Source: Rotaria sp. Silwood1
Taxonomy: Eukaryota; Rotifera; Eurotatoria; Philodinida; Philodinidae
Assembly: GCA_905250075.1 (NCBI GenBank)
Contig: CAJNOP010000011.1
Location: 1,676,169 to 1,740,168, forward strand
Length of the DNA stretch: 64,000 nt
Direction of reading: 5' to 3'
Shown here: one piece after another, positions 24,836 through 37,627 of the stretch
Numbering within the stretch: position 1 is the stretch's first letter
Layout: each line of letters begins with the position of its first letter
Notes under the pieces: model-generated
Seen by the model: the letters and a program-made list of their open reading frames with translations, nothing else
Told to the model about the DNA's origin: nothing
Database searches by the model: none
Translations under genes and position numbers: made by a program

Positions 24836-26036
24836 ATGTAAATAAATTTATCAGATATCATTGGAATTTAAATAGTTTTGTTGATTCGTTCTTAGAGTTC
24901 AAATTACAATTGCCGAAAAATTCTAATATAACTTCTTCGCAAAGGAAAACTAGGTAATTTGTTTATTTTTTATCAATTTTAGATAAAAGAAATGACTTAT
25001 TCAACAAGGTTTCATTTTGAACATTTTGCATCTTGATTTTAAATATGTTCTTATAATGTAAGTCTTTAAGTAGAATTTAGTTATTAAAAGAAGAGCATTT
25101 GTATATTTAGAGAATGAGATTTACCAAAGCCATTACAAAAAGGTGATGATTTTTGATTATGTTAATTCTTTTATTTAAACTCTACAGAGAACCAAGAAAA
25201 CTAACTTTTTACCCTCGATGTTTTAATTTAAAAAAATCAATTTAATAAGTTAAATCAAAAAAAGATCTGATTTCAGCTTTTTCTTTTTTTGCTTCTTCGT
25301 TAACTTTTGACGAAATTAAAAAAACAATTTCAAGATGAATAAAACAAAAGTGATCGATACTTTTGTTATATTTTTTGTTTCATATAGAGTTTTTCTAAGA
25401 CTCAAAAGTCAATTAATATTTCATAAGACTTTATATTTCATATTGAAGAATAATTTACCTAGAATATCTCTAATTACATATCCATTTTTTTTATTATATC
25501 AGTTTTCTCAAATCAGACATCTTTGAAGTATTACAATAGTTGTAATATTAATATTACAAAGATGTTCATATAAAGAAAGAACGAGCGTACTCGTTAACTT
25601 AAAAGAAAATGTCGACACGGCTGTTATTTACATTTGCACTATAATAGAATAAATAATTAGAACATCATTTCTCATTAACAAGACTGAGACAATAGTGTGT
25701 GGTAACAATGAAATTCATATATATAATTAATTGTTCGATTTCAATTTGAATGAATATTTTCATTCAATGAACAGGTTAACATTTATGAATTTTGTTCATC
25801 TTTTTTTCTTCTTTTTATTGTAATTTTTGTTATCAAAAATAAAAACAAAAATAATTTAACACGGGAATAGATTTATATAACAATCATAACGAAAAGAAAA
25901 TTGATAAAAAACAAAACAAAAAGAAATTGTCTGAATAAATTAAAGTTTCATATTGAGCTTGATTAGAAAAAATTTAAATTCTTACACAATAACAATATCA
26001 GACATATGGAGATACATTTCTTACTGCATCAATTAT
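24836..26036. other. Intergenic, 3' flank of the SDR gene
   Basis: Very AT-rich with no recognisable exon. The last ~100 bp before 26036 will contain the 3' UTR of the minus-strand SDR gene. Confidence 0.4.
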
Positions 26037-27125
26037 CTATTTCTTCTTATCTTTTTTCTTGTCATCTGCTGATTTATCTCGTAAACCTGACTTTTGTCTT
26101 TCATCTCTGAAAAAAAAAAGACAAGTATAAAAAATAAAAAAATTTATTCTATTTTCTACATACGTAATATCATGTTCCGCTAATTCATCAGACATATTAA
26201 AATTTCTAAATAATTCTGATTCTTCAAAAAAATTATCTTGAGGTTCATAACCTAATAATTGTCGAGTTGATTCAATATCCATACGATTAAATGTATTACG
26301 TGATAAACCATGTACAATAGCAAATTTTAAATCTTCCGGTGCATCAATACATCGTTCAAGTAATTGTACACAATCTCTTTGAGATAACCATGAATCCATC
26401 ATACTTATTGAATCTTTATTTTGTGCAGTTGAATGTGGTTGAAATGCTCCAATACGAACAGCTATTGACGGCACACCTTCTTTTTCACCCATATAACGGC
26501 AAAGTGCTTCGCCAAAACATTTTGTAACACATGTTTAAAATAAAAATAAGAACAAAAAAAATGCCATTTCACTTGTCAAATACCATAAAGGTCGCCTGGA
26601 TTTGGTGGTTCATTTGTTTTTGCTTGTACACCTTTCGGATTGCCTGTTACAGCATGAATCGAACTAGCATAAACCATTCGTTTAACACCAGCCTTTTTTG
26701 CTGCCAAGAATATATTATATAAACTAAAAGAACACAACAGAATTAAATTAAATATTTTCGTAAAATTTTCTTTTTATCCTTCAATATTAACCTCTTTTAA
26801 TGTATCCCACGTTGAACTTGGATTTGGATCTCCAGCTAAATGAACTATAGTATGAACATCTTTACAAGCTTTATCTAAGGTTTCTATTTCATTTAAATCG
26901 CCTTCGACTATTTCACCAAATGATTTTATTGCATCAACTTTTTCTGGTTCACTTGAATGCACCTTAGTAAAAAAAAGAAGAATACATTAAAAATTAAATC
27001 CTTGAAATAAAAACCATTAAACGAAGTTGATATTTTTGTTTATTAGCATGTTCAGCAAAATATTTACCAATTCTTCCACCAGCACCAGTAAGAAGAACAA
27101 GTTTTGGTAAATTTGATGTTGACAT
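26037..27125 (-). CDS. NAD-dependent epimerase/uronate dehydrogenase-like SDR
   Basis: Five exons on the minus strand (27125-27015, 26962-26778, 26723-26584, 26530-26164, 26106-26037) give 290 residues. Extended-SDR features: nucleotide-binding GAGGRIG (14-20), HLAG (78-81), Ser119/Ser120 in YASS, and catalytic Tyr145-Gly-Val-Thr-Lys149. Blocks NIEGLYNIFLAAKKAGV, SWLSQRD and LGYEP match bacterial-type uronate dehydrogenases, which oxidise hexuronic acids to aldarolactones, so a sugar-acid role is inferred. A lysine-rich tail (KKKDKKK) replaces a typical end. Exons 2/3 and 3/4 can be joined in frame only through AT..AG and GT..AT introns. These could be unusual splice sites, mutations or consensus errors. 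A bacterial origin is possible but untested. Confidence 0.8.
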
Positions 27126-27580
27126 TTTTAATTAGAAAAAAAATCTAAAATACATATAGATTATCATCTCTTCTAACACAAATCTCTTGTTACATTAACT
27201 AATTAAGAAAATATTTGCCTTAGCATAACACTCTTCATCGCTTTTATCAACCAAAATTAAAAATAACTTTTTTTCTTTTTCTTTTGTTTTTTAATTATTA
27301 ATTTTTTTGAATTTATTTTTTTTTGATGCAATTCAACAATTCACTTGAATTTTATCTCTTCTTGTCCAATGAACTCTTTGCCTTAAAATAAAACCGGCAT
27401 TTTTCTTTTCGATTTAATAAATTTTTTCATTAAATATAAAAATTAATTTCCATCTTATTTCGCCCATTTTTATTTTTATATAAACCCAAAAAAACAAAAC
27501 ACATTGCTTTTGCTATTACATTTTCGTATAGAATATATATATATTATATGTGTGCGTGCGTATGTGTGCACAAGCAAGCA

Positions 27581-27615
<35 letters not shown>

Positions 27616-28321
27616 TATTTCGCTGTCGTCGTGTCTTAATAATTGTTCTTCTTTTTACCAACCATCGCCCTCTTACTTTTTCTTCCTTACACACACTATT
27701 GTATGAAGCGCATCATAAAGGGCCTCTGTTGTGCTTGTTGCACTGTTGCTTGCGAGCGCGCGCGCGTTTTCTCTACACATTTTGCTGCTACTGCAATCAC
27801 CATTCGCCATCACATACACAGCAGACGGAGACGAACATACACACACACATACAAAGTAAAGCAAAGCTCCTTGCACACATGCACGACCGCTATAGCGTGT
27901 GCGCTTCATGTTTGAAAAAAGAAGCGAGACGAGAAAGCAGAGACATACACACACATACACACATATATACACGTTATATGCGTGCGTTTTCTTTCGCTGT
28001 CGATTCTTCCTTTTAGCTAGGCAGCAGAAAGAAACGACACACTACTGACTGACTGGGTCACATTTCTCTCTTTGTCTAACTCGTTGTTCATTGATTCATT
28101 TGGCAGTCTTTATCTAGAGAAGTGGAGGAGAGAGAGAGGGAAGGAGGGAGACAGAGCAACGATCGTATTTATTCGATAGTTTATATTGAATTCTTTAGTT
28201 TGTTGATGATATTTTTTTTTTCAATTTTAAATTTGACTATATATATATATCTGCTTATTTTTAGATTCGTATATTTTTCTTTTTTTGTTTAATTATCTTA
28301 TTAAAAACAGAAAATAACAAT
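27126..28321. promoter_or_regulatory. Divergent intergenic region between SDR and HMGB genes
   Basis: About 1.2 kb separate two genes transcribed away from each other, so both promoters must lie here. The stretch 27530-28160 is noticeably less AT-rich than the surroundings and full of short-period CA/CG and AGAG words, including ACACACATAC runs. Long frames here are by-products of these simple repeats. No defined TATA or initiator could be assigned. Confidence 0.4.
27571..27615. repeat. (AAGC)n microsatellite
   Basis: About 11 units of AAGC, with two AAGT variants near the start. It lies in the presumed bidirectional promoter region. Confidence 0.95.
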
Positions 28322-28831
28322 ATGCCTCGTGGTGCCGGACCATCAAAAAAAGCAGGCAAAGATCCAAATGCACCAAAACGACCATTATCGGCATTTTTTC
28401 TTTTTTCCCAAGATGAACGACCGGATATAAAGAAAAAAAGTCCATCTCTATCGGTTGGTGATATTTCGAAAGAAATTGGTTTAAGATGGAAAAAAGTTAG
28501 GTAAGATAAAATAAAAAAGAAAAAAAAAATTATTTCATGAAAAAATAAATCTTGGTTTTTTTTGTGATATAGTGATGATGTAAAAAAACGTTATGAACAA
28601 AAGGCTGCTGTTGAAAAACAAAAATATGAAGCACGACTTGCTGAATATAAAAAAAATGGTGGTGGTGGTGGTGATGTTAGTTCAGCAGCTAAAGGTAGTA
28701 AAAGTTCATCAAAAGCATCAACAAGCAAAAAATCACCTAAGAAACCTGTAGGAAAAGCTAAAGCAAAATCATCTGATGAAGATAATGATGACGATGATGA
28801 TGATGATGATGACGATGAAGATGAAGAATAA
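28322..28831 (+). CDS. HMGB-type single HMG-box chromatin protein
   Basis: Two exons (28322-28500, 28573-28831) give 145 residues. Residues about 12-88 form one HMG box: DPNAPKRPLSAFFLFSQDERPDIKKKSPSLSVGDISKEIGLRWKKV, then DDVKKRYEQKAAVEKQKYEARLAEYKK. This L-shaped domain bends DNA in the minor groove. A short Gly/Ser/Lys linker follows, then a tail of about 20 acidic residues (mostly Asp, encoded by GAT repeats). Vertebrate HMGB1-3 have two boxes plus an acidic tail. This protein has one box, like yeast NHP6 or insect HMGD/HMGZ, but keeps the acidic tail as in HMGD. The nuclear architectural role is inferred from the family. The start is supported by the usual family N-terminus just before KDPNAPKRP. 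Confidence 0.93.
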
Positions 28832-29393
28832 AATAACAATTAATAAAAAAAATAAAATAAGATCTCTGACCGTCCCTAATATCCTTCTTCTTCTTCTTCT
28901 TCTTTTTTTTTTTTTTTTGCTGTCGAGTTCAGAATTTTCTTTTTTTTCTGTGTACTACTTGTTATATTGTTGTAGAATGACATTCTTGTTTTGTATGTGA
29001 AAAAAAGAAAAGATGTATGAAAACAAAAAAAAAACTCGCGCTTGTCTCTATTTTTTTTTTTTTTTTTTGTATACAACTACTTCTTTCTATCTTTTTCTTC
29101 TTCTCTCTGTGTACTACTATTACTATTACTATACTATATTTGTTCTTCATTATTCTTCTTGTTGTTGTTTTCATTGGCTATGAAATAAAATAGAAAAAAA
29201 AAACCAGGATGATGGATGTACTTAAAAGATTATCTTTTTAAAAAAAAATGATGATTATATGTGACAGAAAGTCGATTAATATCCGTGTATAAAAACAAAC
29301 AATGAATTTCACTTGAGGATAATTGAGAAGAGAAAAATATTTCTAACTTTTTCTTTCTGACATTTTTTCACCTATATTCATTCATTAATTATC
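28832..29393. other. HMGB 3' UTR and intergenic simple repeats
   Basis: The 3' region has T- and CTT-rich runs (about 28885-28920 and 29050-29070) and AATAAA-like words just after the stop and near 29183, which are probable poly(A) signals. The 60 bp before 29394 presumably hold the 5' UTR of the cystine-knot gene. Confidence 0.5.
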
Positions 29394-29771
29394 ATGTCTG
29401 GAATTCTTATTTTTTTGTTTCTTCTTGTTCATACACCTCCGTTAATAATATCCAAAACTCCAACCATACATAATTGTCAAGTTGAACCTTATACGGAAAC
29501 AATAAATCTTCAAAATTGTTTAAATACTCCATTATCAATTGAAACAACTCGTTGTCGTGGTCAGTGTTATTCACAAGATTATCTCGTTTATGATTGGCAA
29601 TATGCACCCACACATTATCGACATATACATCATCTTCATTGTTGTTCACCAAAAAATACCAAAGCACATGAAATTCAAATAATGTGTGAAAATAAAAAAC
29701 CACGGACCATTCAATATCGAATTGTTACACAATGTGAATGTAAAAAATGTAATGACAGATGTATGGAATGA
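29394..29771 (+). CDS. Secreted cystine-knot (CTCK / glycoprotein-hormone or bursicon-like) protein
   Basis: An uninterrupted frame of 125 residues. Residues 3-20 are a hydrophobic signal peptide (ILIFLFLLVHTPPLIIS). The mature part has 11 cysteines (28, 42, 54, 58, 83, 84, 98, 114, 116, 119, 123). C54-R-G-Q-C58 is the CXGXC ring motif and C114-E-C116 the CXC motif of a C-terminal cystine knot. Cys83-Cys84 lies in the second hairpin. This layout fits extracellular signalling ligands such as glycoprotein-hormone beta, bursicon, or DAN/sclerostin-like proteins. Which subfamily cannot be decided by eye. It would act outside the cell, probably as a dimeric ligand. No dibasic prohormone site precedes the domain. 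It sits about 560 bp downstream of HMGB on the same strand but should have its own promoter. Confidence 0.8.
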   Translation: MSGILIFLFLLVHTPPLIISKTPTIHNCQVEPYTETINLQNCLNTPLSIETTRCRGQCYSQDYLVYDWQYAPTHYRHIHHLHCCSPKNTKAHEIQIMCENKKPRTIQYRIVTQCECKKCNDRCME

Positions 29772-30171
29772 AAATATTGTCAGAAAAAAATTAAAAGAAT
29801 AATAAATAAATACAAATGAAGATGCTTTTCTGTCTCTTTTTTAAAGAGAAAAAAATAAGAAAAGAACAACAAACAAAAGCGTTGTTTTTTTTTTTTTTGA
29901 ATAATACAAAGTATCAAGCAAAAAAAACATTAACAATACATGCACACATACACGATTTCTGTGTTTTTTTTTCTCCTGAAAGAATTAATATCAACAACAT
30001 CAATAACAAAAAAAAAAAAGAAAGAAAAAAAAGGCGAAAATCCTAATATTTTATTTCTCACATACACATATAGTTTTTTTTTCCTAAAGAAAAATTCTAT
30101 TAATAAACAAACAGACAATATAAAATAAATATCTATGATAATCACAGAATAGAAAACTTTTTTTTTATTCT
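29772..30171. other. Convergent 3' region
   Basis: Between the 3' ends of the cystine-knot gene (plus) and the ZDHHC gene (minus). It contains poly-A/poly-T runs and AATAAA words on both strands (for example just after 29800), consistent with two overlapping 3' UTR regions. No gene. Confidence 0.5.
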
Positions 30172-33100
30172 TTAAACAGATATTTCATATTGTTTATTTC
30201 CATTTACTTTTCGTCGATTTTGTTGTTCATTATTTTGTTTTGATTGAGGTAATAATGGTCGTTTTGGATAATCAAAAGCAAATGAGTGTAAAGGATGTGC
30301 TTGTCTATATGAATCTGTACGTAATGTCATAGCACTATTTGTTGATATATTATCAGATTGAATAGAATTTTGATTAACATACATTTTTTTCATTTGTTTT
30401 GAACTATTATTATTGTTGTAATTATTATTACTAATTGTTTGATAAGGTAATGGTTGATGAATATCATCTTCATTTTCTTCCATATTATCATATGAACAAC
30501 GTGAAGATAAAGATAAATTTGATAAACTACGACGTATGGATTCAAATCCGGGTTTTGTTGTTTGTTGTAAAAGATTTTTTTTAACTGGTTGAAATGGCAA
30601 TGAAGATGTGACTGAAGAAGATGTTGAAGATGATATTTGCTTTAAATAAATAGAAAAACAATAAATGAATTAAAAAATTTTTAAACAAATACGATGATGA
30701 CAAAAAGACAGAATTTAACAATAACACTTTTTTTGATTTTTCTTTCTACAATGTTAAGAAAGTAGGTCAAATCTAGATAGTAATTTTAATGAGTTATGAT
30801 GGCGAAGTTTTCAAAAAAAAAAAGAGCTAGATACAGTAGTCTTCTTGAATTGTGTCCGGTTGTTTTCAGAAACCTTGTGCTTATACTTCATTTATCAATT
30901 TTTTGCAAAAGAAAATTTCATTGTCTATTGAAATAACTATCTGGATTTGAGTTAATTACTTAACATTATAGGAAAAAAAGTGTGTTGTTGTTAAACCTAT
31001 TCTATCTCTTTATATATGTATATTTTTATTTATTTACTTGTTGTTGAGCAATTTGAATTGAGTTATTATATTGACAAACTAGAAAATAAAATTCTATAAT
31101 AATTATTTCTTTCATAATGAAATTCAATTTGTTATTCTTAAAATAACTCGAAAAATTGAAGTAACAATGTACTTAAAGTTGGTTTTCAACAACTAGCAAA
31201 GAACAAAAGTAACCATGAAATATATGTTAATTGCAACTTTTCAAGAAGTTTATTCCATCATTAAATTTATTCTTATTTTAGAGATCTATTCAAAAAGTTT
31301 TTTCACTTTATGCTGAAAACAAATGTGTATCTTTCATAGAAAAAAAATCAAATTTTTTTTGTCTCTCACTCATATTATTAATTAGCACGAATTCATTTTT
31401 TAATTATTAAGCATTATTGGTATCATTCTACAATTTTCTTTAACTGATACATACTAAAAAGATGGGTCTTAGTAAATAATAATCCTTTGGCTATGGAAAA
31501 CATGCATATGTATATTTTAAGACTTCGCACAAATGCTAACATGTATTATCATCTGTCTTCATTAGGTCATAACAATATTCTTTTCTTTCCACATGTAATC
31601 AGTATCATATAGTATCATAATGTGGTATCATTATGCATAGTATAAATTAAAGGCAAAACAAGTGAATTTTCTGAGCTGGAAGTATTCGAGAATCTATGAA
31701 ATTTTTACACTCGAAGTCTTTTAGAATGATGTGAAGTCAAACAGAGTTCCATCAAACTCCAGAGCTATTATTATTCGATGACGCTACGGATTTTATTGGA
31801 GCTCTAATTTTTACAAATCATGAGATGTTAGATTTAATGTGATCTATATTATGAGATGACATTTCAAAATTTCAGTGCAATCGAAGAATCTTATGAAGTT
31901 CGATGATTCGTCATGAAATTTCCTATTTTTCTGCACATATACATCTCAATTAAACTTCAAAAAAAAAATAACACTAATCAATCATTATATATCGAAACTA
32001 ATATGAATCACTAGATTTTCAATTGTTCAAAAGTTCTAACTCATATTCCAACACTTACTTCTACACTACAAGTATTGAAAAAGAAAAAAAAACTCTGTAA
32101 CCTTTTTCATCCATGGGATTATGATAAATATTTGTTTTCATATTTAATTTGTTTGTGTCTTCAAAACTAATTTTTCTTTTTTCATCATATTCATTTTGTT
32201 CTATTTTATAATTCATTTTTCCATATGCCATTTCTTCAAATAAATCAACATTATAACGTTTGATTTTCGGAGATTTTAATTGTGGATATAATGGTTGACA
32301 TAATGCATAACAACAATTTTTCCAACAACCTCTATTAAATACATCATTTTGCATACGATATTTACCAGTAACTTGTTCATTTGTTGTACGACCTAGACAT
32401 ATAAGATATATATGAAAACCTGTTAAACCACCTATAGGTATTGCCATAAGACCAAGAAGAAGAAGTAAAATAATACAAATAATAAAACGATAATCCGAAA
32501 AACCAACAAATGTTGTTTTATCGACATATATTGATGATGGTGCATAATCATTTTGTCTTTTTGATACATTTGGATTTGATGGCAGTATAAGAAAACTTGG
32601 TGTTATTATTTTATGATGACGCTCATGAAGAACATAATAAAGACAAAATGCAAATAGTAATATCATATGAATACAGAGTAGAAATAAAAATTGAAAAAAA
32701 TAACGATAATTACGACGACCTAAATTCAAATAGAAAATAGCGAAAATTTCAAAATAAAAAAAGAAAATTTGATTGTTTTTTCTTTTGAAGTACATACCAA
32801 CACAATTATTTAACCAAGGACAATGATGATCGAATGTCTGAAAGAAAAATTTATTTCATAAAAGTGTATTTTCGACAAAGTTTATTCGATTAAATAAATG
32901 AGGAAATGTGTCTAATGATCGAACGCCCGTTCAATTTCATTTTATGATTATGAGTAGATCTCAACAAGACTAAGCTTATAGCATAAAGACGAAGAGTTGC
33001 GATCATTTGAATGAAACTTTTATTAACAACAAAACATATCCGAAAAATTTTGTAAGCAAAAAGTTTTGAGCTGAAGTCTTTTATAAAGGCAAATTTCATA

Positions 33101-34361
33101 GTCGTGACAACTTCCACGAAAATGAACATGTTTTTCTCGAAATATTCAATTTTCAAGTAGATTCGATTACTGTGTTCTATAATAAAACATTGTCTTTTTT
33201 TGAAAATATTTTTCCCTTAGGAAAAAATTCAGTAAAATGGCCATAATTCTTTATTAGTAGGTCACAGAGAATTTGATTCTTTTAAGCCTCGATTAGTCTC
33301 ATGGAGATCAATTCATATCTGTAATATGAAGTCGAACTTTGTCGGAAAATTGGATATATAACCTGATGAATATTAACTAATCTAATCATACATGGTAAAT
33401 CAGAAGTGAGCTAACCTTTACAGGTGTCAGATATCTTTTCGATCAACATGATGTTCATTGGATGAGTAATAATTAAGTAATAGAAGAGCCAAGAATGGTT
33501 TGACTGTTTGATATTTCAACAACGACGGCTTGGATAACAAAACCATTCTAGAATTTCTATTACTCATTAGAACTCATCAAATGAACATCATCCCGATCGA
33601 AAAGCAATTTGACATCTGGATAGTTTCCCTCATAAATAATATCTTTTATTTTTCTTTATTGAAGCATATCTATAATTAAATGATTAAACTTACATCGATA
33701 CATCGTTCACAAATAGAACAATGTGAGCATCGTGGTGGACGAAATAATTTACATGTACGACAATATTTTGTATAGACTGATCCTAAATCATCGAATTTCC
33801 TTAAATATAAAGTGAGTGACAAAGACAAAAAGTTTACCATCTCTAATACGAATAAGACGCGATTGCGGTTCATCAGAATCATCATCATCATCATCGACTT
33901 CAGTACCATCTTTTCGTTTAGATGGACGAGTATATAAACTAACAGTAGAATATTCGTTTTTCAACGATTGTTCGTAGATGCCCTAGAAAATAAGAAGACA
34001 TGTTTTTTGTTTTATGTTTTTTTTTGAATTACAAAAAAAATAAATCAAAATAATTTACTGGATCCATAAATGTTGCAAGAAGAAAATTTGCGCATACAAG
34101 AACAAATAAAATACAATGTAAAATTGGAATAGGTAAAAGTTTTGGTAGAAGAATAAGAATTTCTGGAAAAATACATATCCAATAAGCAAACGAAGTAGCT
34201 AATAAAAGAAGCCAAGCAAAAAATGCCGGGAGGCGTTGAGTTGTACATAATTTTTGACGACGACGATGATGAAATTGAGTATTGTTCGCCTTTATTTCGA
34301 CATCTGACAAATGTGAAGATGGTGTGGTCACCATTTGTCTTTGTGAATTTTGTGGTGACAT
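30172..34361 (-). CDS. DHHC-type protein S-acyltransferase (ZDHHC5/8-like)
   Basis: Seven exons on the minus strand (34361-34059, 33982-33838, 33782-33694, 32837-32798, 32719-32102, 31078-31038, 30639-30172) give 567 residues. There are two N-terminal membrane segments ([19 protein letters not shown] and [17 protein letters not shown]). The Cys-rich domain reads [23 protein letters not shown] then [20 protein letters not shown], with catalytic Cys185. Two more membrane segments follow, then the [11 protein letters not shown] (TTxE) motif and a long Ser/Asn-rich cytoplasmic tail. It palmitoylates cysteines of membrane proteins; RRNYRYFF and the NxFxxGC block point to the ZDHHC5/8 group. The reading frame is open upstream to an AG acceptor at about 34389, so the true start may be further 5'. 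Two introns are about 0.9-1 kb; one carries a palindrome. Confidence 0.92.
33412..33630. repeat. Palindrome in a ZDHHC intron (~220 bp)
   Basis: Arms at about 33412-33505 and 33535-33630 are inverted copies. Shared words include GATGATGTTCATT, CTTTTCGATC and AGTAATAGAA, with a loop of about 30 bp. It lies in the 856-bp intron between ZDHHC exons 3 and 4, explaining part of its unusual size. It resembles a small MITE; no clear target duplication was identified. Confidence 0.75.
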
Positions 34362-35123
34362 CAACACACATCCGATAGTTAATCTAAAGACGAAAAAAAA
34401 AGATCTAAGCTATTGTTTAGCTGATAGTATCAATAATTATATGTTAGAAATGTTCATCATCATTATCTCTATTTGTTAGTTACTAATACAATCAGTCATC
34501 CATTTTGTCGATAGTAACGATGATGGTTCGAGGTTATATACATAAGCTTAGAAATGATGAGAAAGAGAAAGAGAAGCAATGCACTAAACGTACATTCATT
34601 AAAGAAAGAAAGAAAAAAAAAAGGAACCGTTTTGCTTTCTTTTGTATTCGATCGAAAAAGAACACAGTTATTGCATGAATATATATATATATTGAACTAA
34701 TAATACGTGAAAAGTTTCTCATTGAGTAGGAAGCACAGTTACATATTAACGAAAGAGACAAGAGGCAATTAAAGAGTGAAAAGAAGTTGACTTTATGAAA
34801 TAAAAAGGCATGAAGAAAAACAAAACCATATTGATATAATAAAATGCCATAGTCCTATTATTAAGTTTTCTTTTTTACTATTCTCTAAAACAAAAATGGA
34901 AAAAATAACCGATCATGAAAAATTAAACAAAGAAATAAACAAAAAAAGTTATTTTATTTATTTCAAACAAAAAAAGAAAAAGAACCCATATGAACATTCA
35001 TATATAAAATAGTTCTGCCAATTGTCTATGGAATATATGACCATGATAAATCAATAACCAAATATACTTGAAAAATAATCAGTATTAGTTTAAATCATAA
35101 AGATTTATAAGTAATAAATACAC

Positions 35124-37353
<2,230 letters not shown>

Positions 37354-37627
37354 CTAAAATGACAGCAAAAATAAATAAATGACATCAATATTCATTCTTT
37401 TATAAATAGAAATCGGACAGATCAATGCATATATATATGTCTATATCACACAGCATCAACTCACCAACAAAAGGGAAAACATACATATACATATATATAT
37501 ATATAAATGATTAATAGATTCAAGGTTTTCAATCTCGAGAAAAAAAATTATTTGCACAAAAAAAAAAAAAAGAACAAAACAATGCTGACTGGAATTATCG
37601 ACAAAAATACAAGATCTTGGAATAGAT

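Noticed and set aside
27541-27615. CRISPR-like or satellite array
   Set aside because: Simple AAGC tetranucleotide microsatellite without spacers; the genome is eukaryotic.
27504-28016. 170-codon plus-strand frame in the SDR-HMGB intergenic region
   Set aside because: Driven by AAGC, CA and AGAG simple repeats; low-complexity composition, no domain, and competing frames on both strands.
28591-28839. Minus-strand Ser-rich frame over HMGB
   Set aside because: Antisense shadow of the GAT repeats that encode the acidic tail.
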